Shown one piece after another: positions 23,716 through 31,279 of a stretch of DNA of 64,000 nt. Position 1 is the first letter of the stretch. Every line of letters begins with the position of its first letter. The notes beneath the pieces were generated by a model. It was not told the origin of the DNA. It worked only from the letters and a program-made list of their open reading frames with translations, and did not search any database. The stretch is from SSF26 sp037443945 (lineage in GTDB: Bacteria > Chloroflexota > Anaerolineae > J102). The DNA lies in assembly GCA_037443945.1 (NCBI GenBank), contig JBBINH010000012.1:1-64000 (forward strand), read 5' to 3'. A program made the position numbers and the translations under genes.

Positions 23716-23763
23716 CGCCTGTCGGCGCGTAAGAAAGTTGCCCGGCAAAGCCTCTGAAAGACG

Positions 23764-24057
23764 ATGACACCATCCGCTTCGCAGCCGATCCCCGAAAGCA
23801 TTGCGATCCTGGTGCGCCTGCTGCGTACCCTGGCGATGACCGAGGAACGCGAACTGTCCTGCGAAGAGGTTTTTGAACTGGTGGATTATTATGCCGAATT
23901 GCAGGGCACCGGGGTCAACGCGCAGGATTTGCTCCCGGCCGTGGCCCACCATTTGCGGCTCTGTCCCGAATGCGCCGATGAGTACCGGGCCTTGATGCGC
24001 TGTCTGGAGATGGAAACGTCGGCATCAGGGCAGGCTAAAAGCGGTGGAAAGGTCTAA
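23764..24057 (+). CDS. Small zinc-binding protein, putative anti-sigma factor
   Basis: A 97-residue soluble protein. The motif HHLRLCPECADEYRAL gives an H-x3-C-x2-C zinc site as in ZAS-type anti-sigma domains and their short relatives. There is no membrane segment, so it may act as a soluble anti-sigma or as a regulator such as the CHC2-like small proteins found next to ECF genes. Position directly after the sigma factor supports the pairing. Its last 4 bases overlap the stop of the convergent gene. Confidence 0.65.
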   Translation: MTPSASQPIPESIAILVRLLRTLAMTEERELSCEEVFELVDYYAELQGTGVNAQDLLPAVAHHLRLCPECADEYRALMRCLEMETSASGQAKSGGKV

Positions 24058-24326
24058 TCGGGGTGGGTTTCGGTGCGGTCGAGCTTCGTGAGCAGCAGGC
24101 GGTGGCGACCGGGTTCGATAGGCTCGTATAAGGTGATGTTCTCGTCCTGAAGCACGCAGGCGAAGGGCGCCGTGGCGTCAACCCAAATCTCGCGGCCGCT
24201 ACCGGTTTCGGCGCCCAGCCAGAGCTCACCCCACGGCGTAATCACCCGCTCCCGTCCGGGATCGGCGGCGATGTGCCAGATGAGCAGCCGTTGTTCGTGG
24301 TCGATCACCACAGAGGATGACATCAT
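24054..24326 (-). CDS. Hypothetical protein
   Basis: A 90-residue acidic soluble protein beginning MMSSSVVIDHEQRLLIWHIA, with no recognised domain. Even amino-acid use and a compact beta-rich pattern suggest a real gene. It converges on the zinc-protein gene with a 4-base overlap of the two stops. ATG 24326 or 24323 are equally possible starts. No clear SD is seen. Confidence 0.5.
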   Translation of the reverse strand: MMSSSVVIDHEQRLLIWHIAADPGRERVITPWGELWLGAETGSGREIWVDATAPFACVLQDENITLYEPIEPGRHRLLLTKLDRTETHPD

Positions 24327-24361
24327 AGGGTGCAAAGGCAGGGAGAGGAGCCCGACAGTCG

Positions 24362-24391
24362 TTGCCGGTGTCGGCCTGAAGGAAGTATACT
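24362..24391 (+). promoter_or_regulatory. Promoter of the ABC exporter gene
   Basis: A TTGCCG (24362-24367) and a TATACT (24386-24391) are separated by 18 bases. Transcription would start near 24398, leaving a leader of about 97 bases before the ATG at 24495. Confidence 0.6.
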
Positions 24392-24494
24392 AGAGCGGCG
24401 ATCGGCGGAAGCTATGGCCGGCGCCGTAACGCCCGGAGGGACTACGATCCCGGCGTCGAACCCAGGCTACCAGGCCCTATTTTGAGCTGGCACG

Positions 24495-26363
24495 ATGTTT
24501 CACGGCGGCCATTGGTGGACTCTCGTACGCGCTGAAGAGGACGCGCGACCGGCGATCAGCCCGGGGTTGCTGCGTCGGGTGTGGGGCTATGCGCGACCTT
24601 ATCGGCTCGCCATCGTGCTCGTGCTTGTCGGGATTTTGCTCAATACCCTCATCGATGCAGCCTTGCCCCTGGTCGTGCGCGACCTGCTCAACGTGGCCAT
24701 CCCCCAACGCGATGTGGGGCGCCTCCATCTCCTCGCCGTTTTGCTCGTCGGCATCCCTCTGGTGGGCGGCCTGATCAACGTCTGGCAGCGCCGCTACTCG
24801 GCCCTTGTAGGCGAAGGCATTATTCGCGATCTGCGTGCGGCCTTGTACGGCCATCTGCAACGCATGAGCCTGCACTTCTTTACGACGAGCCGGTCGGGCG
24901 AATTGATCGCACGACTGAACAACGATGTCGTCGGTGCGCAGCGGGCCATCACCGGCACCCTTATTGAGCTGATCACGAACGCGGTCACCCTGACGGTGAC
25001 TCTGGTGGTCATCCTCGGCCTCAACTGGCAACTCACCTTGCTGGCCACGTTTGTCCTGCCTTTGTTTGTTTTGCCGGCCCGACGGGTGGGCCGGGCCTTG
25101 CGTCGTCTCACCCGCGCCCAGATGGAGGCCAACGCCGAGATGACGAGCCTCATGCAGGAAACCCTCGGCGTCAACGGGGCTTTGTTGGTCAAGCTCTTCG
25201 GCCGGCAGGAGGACATGAACGCCCGCTTTTACGCCAAAGCCACCCGCGTGGGCGAGCTGGGTGTGCGCACGGCCCTGGTCGGTCGCGCTTTTTTCGTCAT
25301 CATCGGCCTGGTAGCGGCCGTGGGCACGGCTACGGTGTACTGGCTGGGCGGTTATCTGGCCATCCGTGGCCTCCTGCGGGTCGGTGATATCGTCGCTTTT
25401 GCCCTCTATTTGCCGCGTCTTTACGGTCCCCTGGCCGCGCTGATCAACGCCCGCGTCGATCTGGCGACCTCGCTGGTTTCTTTCGAACGCGTCTTTGAGA
25501 TCCTCGACCTGCCTGTGACCATCGCCGATAGCCCCCAGGCCCGGCCTTTGCCCACGGTGCAGGGCCGGGTTGCCTTTGAGCACGTCTGGTTTGCCTATCC
25601 CGCCGGAGGGATGCCTTTGCTGCGGGGTGGCGACGGCGATGGTGCCAGGCCCGTGTTGTCACCGCCGACACGGCGTTGGGCTCTGGAGGATGTGAGTTTT
25701 ACCGTCGAACCCGGCCAACTGGTGGCCCTGGTGGGGCCCTCCGGTGCCGGCAAAACGACCATCACCTATTTGCTGCCGCGCCTTTATGACCCCGACCGCG
25801 GGGTCATCCGCATCGACGGCCACGACATCCGGCAGGTGACCCTGGCCTCCCTCAGCGCCGCCATCGGCATGGTCACCCAGGAAACCTACCTTTTCCACGA
25901 TACGGTCCGGGCCAACCTGCTCTTTGCGCGACCCGATGCTACCGAAGCCGAGATGATCGCAGCCTGTCGGGCTGCCAATATCCACGACCGCATTGCCGCT
26001 TTGCCCGACGGTTACGACACCGTGGTCGGCGAGCGCGGGTATCGTTTCTCCGGCGGCGAGAAACAACGCCTGGCCATCGCCCGGGTCATCCTCAAGGACC
26101 CCCGTATCCTCGTCCTCGATGAGGCAACCTCATCGCTCGATTCGGAATCGGAACGCCTGGTGCAGGAAGCGCTGGCCAGAGTGATGCAGGGGCGCACCAG
26201 TCTGGTGATCGCCCATCGCCTTTCCACCATCCTCAATGCCGATCGGATTCTGGTTCTGGATGAAGGTCGCATTGTCGAACAGGGCACCCATGCCGAACTT
26301 TTGCGCCGTGGTGGTCTTTACGCCCGCCTGTATCACACCCAGTTTCAAGCCGTCATGGGCTAG
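24495..26363 (+). CDS. ABC transporter, fused permease and ATPase (MsbA/exporter type)
   Basis: A 622-residue half-transporter. Six membrane helices (residues about 35-330) precede a nucleotide-binding domain: Walker A GPSGAGKTT at 414-422, signature FSGGEKQR at 518-525 and Walker B ILVLDEATSSLD near 541. The H-loop lies in SLVIAHRLSTI. A glycine-rich insert (GGMPLLRGGDGDGARP) sits between the A-loop FAYP and the first ATPase strand, where relatives are shorter. It likely works as a homodimer, as no partner half-transporter is adjacent. Substrate unknown (lipid, peptide or drug). Confidence 0.92.
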   Translation: MFHGGHWWTLVRAEEDARPAISPGLLRRVWGYARPYRLAIVLVLVGILLNTLIDAALPLVVRDLLNVAIPQRDVGRLHLLAVLLVGIPLVGGLINVWQRRYSALVGEGIIRDLRAALYGHLQRMSLHFFTTSRSGELIARLNNDVVGAQRAITGTLIELITNAVTLTVTLVVILGLNWQLTLLATFVLPLFVLPARRVGRALRRLTRAQMEANAEMTSLMQETLGVNGALLVKLFGRQEDMNARFYAKATRVGELGVRTALVGRAFFVIIGLVAAVGTATVYWLGGYLAIRGLLRVGDIVAFALYLPRLYGPLAALINARVDLATSLVSFERVFEILDLPVTIADSPQARPLPTVQGRVAFEHVWFAYPAGGMPLLRGGDGDGARPVLSPPTRRWALEDVSFTVEPGQLVALVGPSGAGKTTITYLLPRLYDPDRGVIRIDGHDIRQVTLASLSAAIGMVTQETYLFHDTVRANLLFARPDATEAEMIAACRAANIHDRIAALPDGYDTVVGERGYRFSGGEKQRLAIARVILKDPRILVLDEATSSLDSESERLVQEALARVMQGRTSLVIAHRLSTILNADRILVLDEGRIVEQGTHAELLRRGGLYARLYHTQFQAVMG

Positions 26364-26384
26364 CCGCATCGCATCGGGGCAATC

Positions 26385-26479
26385 ACCTACCCGACCGTCC
26401 GTTGCCGGGCGCCGAACAGCGACCTCTCCGGACACAGGGTGCCGACGCCTGCAGGCCCATGGCGGACGACTGCGGACGG
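26385..26479. repeat. Dispersed intergenic repeat, copy 2
   Basis: This is the partner of 8983-9088; both ends of the element match well. It lies 21 bases after the ABC gene and 54 bases before the 3' end of the minus-strand tandem receptor gene. The rest of the gap shows nothing else. Confidence 0.6.
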
Positions 26480-26532
26480 CCCGTGGGTCGGTTACCTGCC
26501 GGGTGGGAAAAGGGCGCCATGGGGTGGGGTGC

Positions 26533-27210
26533 TCAGATGTGCAGGAAGCGCACGGTGGGCAAGACAAAAACGGTCGCCCCGTAGACGGACTCGGTGCCGC
26601 TTTCGGCCCGCGGCCGCACATGGTTCCGAATAAGGCCGATGACCTCATCCACCCGATGGGACTCGACACCGACCAGGAGGGTGACATTCCCACGACGCAG
26701 GAACCCTCCGGCCGTGTTGATGCGGGTCAGTCGATAGCCGGCCGTCAACAAGACCTGGGTGACAGGGCCGGCGTCATCGTTGTGGACGATGGCTAGGACA
26801 AGTTGCATCGGGCTCTCCGAGGGTGGGGATGAAGCAGGACTCTTCACGGCGGGCATGATCGGTTTCTCGTCGGGAAGATGAAGGGCGTGGACAAGGGGCA
26901 GACAGAAGACGGTAGCACCACCGACCTGGGCTTCGAGGGGGATGAGCATGGCGCCGAAGGAAGGTTGCCCGGGTTCGACCGCCCAGGGCATCGGATTGAC
27001 GATGGCGGTTCGGGTCCGACAGCAAGCCTGCACGATGGCCAGAACCTGTTCGACATCCTCGTCTTGCACGGCCAGGAGCAGGGTTGTGTTGGCCGTGCGC
27101 AAGAAACCGCCAACGGTATTCAACCGGGTGAAGCCGAAACCCAGGGCCGTTAGCCGTTTGCACAACCCATCGGCGTCTTCTTCTTGCACGATCAGGATCA
27201 AGAGTTGCAT
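26533..27210 (-). CDS. Tandem cyclic-di-AMP-receptor-like (DarA/PstA, DUF970) protein
   Basis: A 225-residue protein made of two DarA-like domains. Domain 1 (about 1-118) carries LNTVGGFLRTANTTLLLAV and QVGGATVFCLPL. Domain 2 (135-225) carries INTAGGFLRRGNVTLLVGV and VYGATVFVLP. DarA/PstA proteins are single-domain homotrimers of about 110 residues that bind cyclic di-AMP between subunits. Domain 2 is shorter because the segment before the VYGATVF strand is reduced. ATG 27210 was chosen over a TTG eight codons earlier. The second domain has its own ATG and SD (see the site at 26806-26818). Cyclic-di-AMP binding is inferred from the family only. Confidence 0.8.
   Translation of the reverse strand: MQLLILIVQEEDADGLCKRLTALGFGFTRLNTVGGFLRTANTTLLLAVQDEDVEQVLAIVQACCRTRTAIVNPMPWAVEPGQPSFGAMLIPLEAQVGGATVFCLPLVHALHLPDEKPIMPAVKSPASSPPSESPMQLVLAIVHNDDAGPVTQVLLTAGYRLTRINTAGGFLRRGNVTLLVGVESHRVDEVIGLIRNHVRPRAESGTESVYGATVFVLPTVRFLHI
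26806..26818 (-). promoter_or_regulatory. Internal ribosome binding site and ATG for the second DarA-like domain
   Basis: Within the tandem gene a GGAG (26818-26815) lies 6 bases before an in-frame ATG (26808-26806). That ATG is exactly the first residue of domain 2 (MQLVLAIV). Initiation here would yield a free 91-residue receptor-like subunit. Confidence 0.5.
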
Positions 27211-27287
27211 GGTCGTTAGGGTGAGATAGAGCAAGCGTCGGACTCGCGAAAAGACACAGCAAGCGAAGAAAACTCCGGCGTTGGCCC

Positions 27288-27316
27288 AACATAAAGCCCG
27301 AAGCCGAAAATGTCAA
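27288..27316 (-). promoter_or_regulatory. Promoter of the tandem DarA-like gene
   Basis: On the minus strand TTGACA (27316-27311) and TATGTT (27293-27288) are separated by 17 bases. The start near 27281 leaves a leader of about 70 bases. The -35 lies just past the stop of the upstream gene. Confidence 0.65.
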
Positions 27317-27327
27317 GCGGCCAGGGC

Positions 27328-27831
27328 TCAGGCCCGGTCGTGGATCGCCGTCTCCAGCGCGGCCAGAAAGGCCTCTTCGGCCTCGCTCCTATGGCGACCG
27401 CCCAGACCGAAGACGGCGCCTTCTTTGGCGGCTTCGGCCACACCCCTGCCGATGGCCAGCAGCCAGTCCTGATAGGAGGCGAGGGCGCTTGGGGTGGCTT
27501 TCGCCCGCAGGAGCGCCATGGCCTGGCGCACCTTGGCGAGGGCGACCGTGCCCATGGTCCGGCGCGGCACACCTTCAAAGGGGTTGATCAGGCTGCGCCC
27601 TGCCTGCGGATCGGCTTCGATACGCGCCCTCAGGATATCCAGCACGTTGCGGATAAAGGGGCTATCGGCCAGAGGCGCAGAGGGGTACAGAATGAGGCGT
27701 TGGAGGGCAGCCACTTCGCCCAGGGTGCCAAGACCGCTTTCGGCGGCCATCATCACGGCCATGCCCACGGCAAAGGGGGTTTCGATAAGCAGCGTCAGCT
27801 CTTCAGGGCTGTAATCGGCCGGGTTGGTCAT
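27328..27831 (-). CDS. Hypothetical protein downstream of the mannitol-dehydrogenase-like gene
   Basis: A 167-residue soluble, mostly helical protein beginning MTNPADYSPEELTLL; no family recognised. It contains LNPFEGVPRR-like and AALETAIHDRA segments without catalytic motifs. ATG 27831 lies 29 bases inside the upstream dehydrogenase gene, so the two are probably translated together and may share a pathway. Confidence 0.7.
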   Translation of the reverse strand: MTNPADYSPEELTLLIETPFAVGMAVMMAAESGLGTLGEVAALQRLILYPSAPLADSPFIRNVLDILRARIEADPQAGRSLINPFEGVPRRTMGTVALAKVRQAMALLRAKATPSALASYQDWLLAIGRGVAEAAKEGAVFGLGGRHRSEAEEAFLAALETAIHDRA

Positions 27832-29140
27832 CAAAAGCCTCCGCAAGGCTGGGCGGAATACGGCTCAGGCCGTGGCGGCTCCAGCTCAGCAGGGTCTGGC
27901 GACCTTGCTCAACCAGGGCCAGCATGGTCTCGTGTTCAGGGGTGAGGGTTTGCCCATGCCAGATGGACCGCAGATGGTCGGCAGCCACGACGGCATCCAT
28001 CAGCGCTGTCGGATCGAGAACGGCCAGGGCCGCCGCCGCACCGACGGCGTAGGAGCGAGGCACGATACCCTGGCTCCAGGCCAGGCGCATCGTGCCGATC
28101 AGACGATCATCCCAACCGAGCTTACGCCGGGGATCGCGACCCACGCGGGCCACGGTGTCGTGCAGGTGCGGATTCGTCATACGGGCCAGAAGGTCCTCGG
28201 CATAAGCCGTGTAGCCTGCCGGCGTGAAGAGGGGATCGTAGCCGGCGTATTTTCGGCAGAGCGCCGCGCCCGATTCATCCACGAAGGCCCGGCGCAGGAC
28301 CGCCATGACATCCCGCCGCTCGGCCAATTCGGCGATGAAACGCAGACCGAGCAAGGCGCCCAGATAGGCCGCCAGAGCATGGGTGGCATTGTGGCCGTAG
28401 AGTTTGGCTTCCGCAAAGGGTAGCAGATCGTCCTTTTCGATGAAAATCGGCAGCCCGCGCGCAAAGGCGTTGCCGTCGGCAAAGCGCACGCGCGAGATCA
28501 GAATGCGGTTGAAAGCCTCGACCAGAAAGGCTCGCTTGCTCGTTGGGGTGATCGGCGCCAGGCCCCAGGCCGCAAGGGCGGCCGGATCGGTGACAACGCC
28601 GCTCATCTTGCCGATAACGGTGTTGACAAAACAGACCTGTTCGGGAAGACGTTCCCGTGCGACCGGATCCAGTTCATCGTTCACGGCTGCGGCCAGCAGT
28701 TCGGCGGCCTGGTTGTGGTTCTCGGCGGTGTAGATGACGGCACGGGGGCCGTTGCGGACCCCTTTGGCCTGCAAACCGGCGGCCAGAAGACGATGGAGCG
28801 ACCCCGGACCCGGCCCGGTATACGCAGCTACATCGGGGACGGCCGTGGCGATCTCGTCGGCTGCGGCAATGGCCTCGATCAAAACCCGACGGTCATCGGG
28901 GTCGGCCGGATCGAGGATCTCGATGGGACCGACAACGACCGTTTCGATCCTATCGGCATGGGCGATGTTGAGGTAAAAATAACCGGCATGGGCGCGCACG
29001 GCGGCGATGAGTTCAGGCATCACCTCGGCCACCACCAGGCGCCCGAAGGTCTGCGCACGATAGGCCTCATACAGGAAAAGACCGGCCTGGATCGGGCCAA
29101 AGCCGAAGCCGACGAAGGTGCGAGAACCAGACAGAGCCAT
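27803..29140 (-). CDS. Mannitol-dehydrogenase-family (mannitol-1-phosphate dehydrogenase-like) protein
   Basis: A 445-residue NAD(P)-dependent polyol(-phosphate) dehydrogenase-like protein. The N-terminal nucleotide-binding region reads TFVGFGFGPIQAGLFLYEA. Family features include AENHNQAAELL, CFVNTVIGKMSGVV, and the C-terminal lysine-bearing region with KLYGHNATHALAAYLGALLG. The sequence is divergent, so the substrate is uncertain. ATG 29140 fits the family; the 55 codons upstream run through the promoter region. An extended -10 (TGCTATGAT, minus strand, about 29188-29180) may drive it. Confidence 0.75.
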   Translation of the reverse strand: MALSGSRTFVGFGFGPIQAGLFLYEAYRAQTFGRLVVAEVMPELIAAVRAHAGYFYLNIAHADRIETVVVGPIEILDPADPDDRRVLIEAIAAADEIATAVPDVAAYTGPGPGSLHRLLAAGLQAKGVRNGPRAVIYTAENHNQAAELLAAAVNDELDPVARERLPEQVCFVNTVIGKMSGVVTDPAALAAWGLAPITPTSKRAFLVEAFNRILISRVRFADGNAFARGLPIFIEKDDLLPFAEAKLYGHNATHALAAYLGALLGLRFIAELAERRDVMAVLRRAFVDESGAALCRKYAGYDPLFTPAGYTAYAEDLLARMTNPHLHDTVARVGRDPRRKLGWDDRLIGTMRLAWSQGIVPRSYAVGAAAALAVLDPTALMDAVVAADHLRSIWHGQTLTPEHETMLALVEQGRQTLLSWSRHGLSRIPPSLAEAFDDQPGRLQP

Positions 29141-29378
29141 GAGAAACGGATGACGGAGGCGGCAAACGGATCCAGGCCGATCATAGCATAAAGACGCAAG
29201 GGGCGCCCATGCGCCAGGGTTCGTATCAGGACGGGGCAGCGGCGATGAGCGTGGCCTCCCACTTCCCGCCGTAAGCGTTTCCGACCCCGGTGACGGATCG
29301 GCCAAAGTCGGGCACAGGGCATAAAGGGCGTTGGCCGGTACGGGGCGGTTTGAGACTCGGTTCTATCTTTTGTTGGTG

Positions 29379-29410
29379 AGAACGTTAGAACGTTAGAACG
29401 TTTGAACGTT
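29379..29410. repeat. Four tandem 8-base repeats
   Basis: AGAACGTT occurs three times and TGAACGTT once, head to tail. Each unit contains the palindrome AACGTT. It lies 50 bases upstream of the proposed D-amino-acid oxidase promoter and could be a multi-site operator or a slippage repeat. Confidence 0.8.
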
Positions 29411-29459
29411 ATGCCTGCCTGCCGCTCTTGCGCCAACACACTCCGGAACCGAGTCCGGT

Positions 29460-29489
29460 TTGACATCCTCCGGCGCTGTCGCCGAGAAT
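29460..29489 (+). promoter_or_regulatory. Possible promoter of the D-amino-acid oxidase gene
   Basis: TTGACA (29460-29465) and GAGAAT (29484-29489) are separated by 18 bases. The -10 is imperfect. Confidence 0.4.
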
Positions 29490-29532
29490 AGGGTAGCTGT
29501 AGGCCTTTTCTTCGGGAGCTACCGTTATCGCC

Positions 29533-30486
29533 ATGAGCGAGGTTTTCGTGATCGGCGCCGGTGTCATCGGCTTGACCTGTGGCATAGCCCTGGCCGAGGC
29601 CGGCCGGCGCGTGAGCATCGTAGCGCGTGCGTTTTCGCCCCATACCACGTCGGATGTAGCGGCCGCCATCTGGTATCCTTACGCCGCCTATCCACCCGAG
29701 CGGGTGTTGGCATGGGCCGAGAGGTCCTATCAGGCTTTGCAGGCCTTGATCCCCCGACCGGAGACAGGGGTGCGCATGGTCTGGCTGCGCCAGCTCTTTG
29801 CCGACGAGGCGCCTCCCGACTGGTTCTACCACGGGCCTTATCCTGTGCGCCGGGTGCCCACTGCAGCCTTGCCGGCCGGCTATAGCGATGGTTACGAGCT
29901 TTGGGTCCCGCTGATGGAGACGCCGCTCTACATGGCCTATCTGCAGCAACGTCTCCAGTCTCTGGGCGTCACCTTCAGGCAGGGCGAGGTGCACGATTTG
30001 GCCGCATTCCTGGCCCCCGGCCGTATCATCGTCAATGCTACCGGTCTGGGTGCCCGCCAACTCGTGGGCGATACCACCCTCTATCCCATTCGTGGGCAGG
30101 TTGTCCGCGTCGAAGCCTTGCCCGATCTGCCCTATCTGATCGACGACACCGATCCGGTCATGCCCCTTTATATCCTCCCGCGGCGTCATGACTGCATTCT
30201 TGGGGGTACGGCCGAGGTGGGCGATGGCGATGAAACCCCACGTCCGGCCACAACGGCGACCATCCTGGAACGATGCACGCGGCTGGCACCGGCCCTGGCC
30301 CAGGCCCGCGTCCTCGAGGCGCGGGTGGGCTTGCGACCGGGACGGCCGAGCGTGCGTCTGGAGATGGAGCCGACGGCAGTGCCCGGTTGTGTGGTCATCC
30401 ACGTCTACGGTCACGGCGGCGCCGGGTTTACCCTCTCCTGGGGATGCGCTGCCGACGTGGTGGCTCTGGCCGGGACCGCCGTCTAA
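29533..30486 (+). CDS. D-amino-acid oxidase family flavoenzyme
   Basis: A 317-residue FAD-dependent oxidase. The dinucleotide-binding motif VIGAGVIGLTCGIALAEAG lies at residues 6-24, and TSDVAAAIWYPYAA matches the DAAO family. RGQVVRVE, the YILPRRHDCILGGTAE stretch and the C-terminal GHGGAGFTLSWG complete the DAAO pattern. It would oxidise D-amino acids to 2-oxoacids, ammonia and hydrogen peroxide. It is monocistronic. DASPO-type oxidases share these motifs, so substrate preference is open. Confidence 0.85.
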   Translation: MSEVFVIGAGVIGLTCGIALAEAGRRVSIVARAFSPHTTSDVAAAIWYPYAAYPPERVLAWAERSYQALQALIPRPETGVRMVWLRQLFADEAPPDWFYHGPYPVRRVPTAALPAGYSDGYELWVPLMETPLYMAYLQQRLQSLGVTFRQGEVHDLAAFLAPGRIIVNATGLGARQLVGDTTLYPIRGQVVRVEALPDLPYLIDDTDPVMPLYILPRRHDCILGGTAEVGDGDETPRPATTATILERCTRLAPALAQARVLEARVGLRPGRPSVRLEMEPTAVPGCVVIHVYGHGGAGFTLSWGCAADVVALAGTAV

Positions 30487-30516
30487 TCTGACGGCGGAGG
30501 AGGCGCGATCGGACAT

Positions 30517-30546
30517 TTGCCAAGGCAGGGCGGTCTGGTCTATAAT
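30517..30546 (+). promoter_or_regulatory. Strong promoter upstream of greA
   Basis: TTGCCA (30517-30522) and a perfect TATAAT (30541-30546) are separated by 18 bases. Transcription would start near 30553. Confidence 0.75.
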
Positions 30547-30587
30547 CCGTCCATCTGCGCCGACCCGCAGCCAAATACGCCTTTGGG

Positions 30588-30619
30588 AACTGAGTCCTTG
30601 GGTCTCAGTTTCTTTTTTT
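30588..30619 (+). terminator. Intrinsic terminator in the greA leader
   Basis: AACTGAG (30588-30594) pairs with CTCAGTT (30604-30610), with an inner CC/GG extension, followed by a T-rich tract. It ends about 65 bases after the expected transcription start and 168 bases before greA. It follows a first small hairpin (CTGCG / CGCAG, about 30554-30569). Premature termination would yield a short RNA. Confidence 0.75.
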
Positions 30620-30712
30620 CATCCCGGTTTCTCAAGAACGCAGTGCTTTCCCTACCCAAGCCCTGTCGTGACGGTCTGTTTTCGGTCATCCTTTCCGGTC
30701 TTGTGATGATTG

Positions 30713-30747
30713 TTTTGGTAATTGATCTTTTGATAAAATTACCAAAA
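30713..30747. promoter_or_regulatory. Perfect 11-base inverted repeat upstream of greA
   Basis: TTTTGGTAATT (30713-30723) and AATTACCAAAA (30737-30747) flank a 13-base spacer. No T-tract follows on either strand. It overlaps a possible second promoter (TTGTTT and TAAAAT) and lies 40 bases before greA, so an operator is more likely than a terminator. Confidence 0.55.
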
Positions 30748-30786
30748 TAGCACAAAAATCCATTTTTAACCAAGTTGTTTTCAACT

Positions 30787-31272
30787 ATGAATCACAACGA
30801 AAGAGATAAAATTGTCTATCTGACCCGCGAGGGCTACACTAAACTGCTCGAGGAACTGGAATGGCGCGAAAATGTGCGTCGTCCTGAGATCGCACGCATG
30901 ATCGCAGCGGCGAAGGCGGACGGCGATGTCTCCGAAAATGCCGGTTATGAAGAGGCCAAATACCAGGCCGGGATGAACGAGGGGCGCATCCTGGAACTGC
31001 GCGAAAAGCTCAAGTACGCCGTGATCATCGATAAAGACAACGGTCCGGCAGATACCGTTGAATTGGGGCGCACCGTGACCATCCGAGACCTCGATCTGGG
31101 TGAGGAGGAAATCTACACCATTGTCGGTTCGACCGAGGCCGATCCCAGCAACGGTCGTATCTCCAACAACTCGCCCATGGGCCTGGCCTTGCTGGGCAAG
31201 CGGGTGGGAGATACCGTCACGGTAAGAACCCCCGGCGGCGAGTTTGCCTATCAAGTGCTTCGCATCGAGTGA
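30787..31272 (+). CDS. greA: Transcription elongation factor GreA
   Basis: A 161-residue cleavage-stimulating factor that rescues backtracked RNA polymerase. The N-terminal coiled coil (YLTREGYTKLLEELEWRENV) carries the acidic tip in DGDVSENAGYEEAK. The C-terminal FKBP-like domain ends SPMGLALLGKRVGDTVTV, as in the family. The ATG at 30787 is family-like; a TTG four codons earlier is rejected. lysS follows after 7 bases, so the two form an operon behind the regulated leader. Confidence 0.95.
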   Translation: MNHNERDKIVYLTREGYTKLLEELEWRENVRRPEIARMIAAAKADGDVSENAGYEEAKYQAGMNEGRILELREKLKYAVIIDKDNGPADTVELGRTVTIRDLDLGEEEIYTIVGSTEADPSNGRISNNSPMGLALLGKRVGDTVTVRTPGGEFAYQVLRIE

Positions 31273-31279
31273 GTCGGCC

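Larger units (their letters stand above)
29141..29532. other. Divergent intergenic region between the mannitol-dehydrogenase-like gene and D-amino-acid oxidase
   Basis: These 392 bases hold possible divergent promoters and a four-fold 8-base repeat. No convincing gene is present; open frames here are out-of-frame or antisense extensions of the flanking genes. Confidence 0.6.

Noticed and set aside
30713..30747. Intrinsic terminator before greA
   Set aside because: No T-tract follows the right arm on either strand. The true terminator is the hairpin at 30588-30619.
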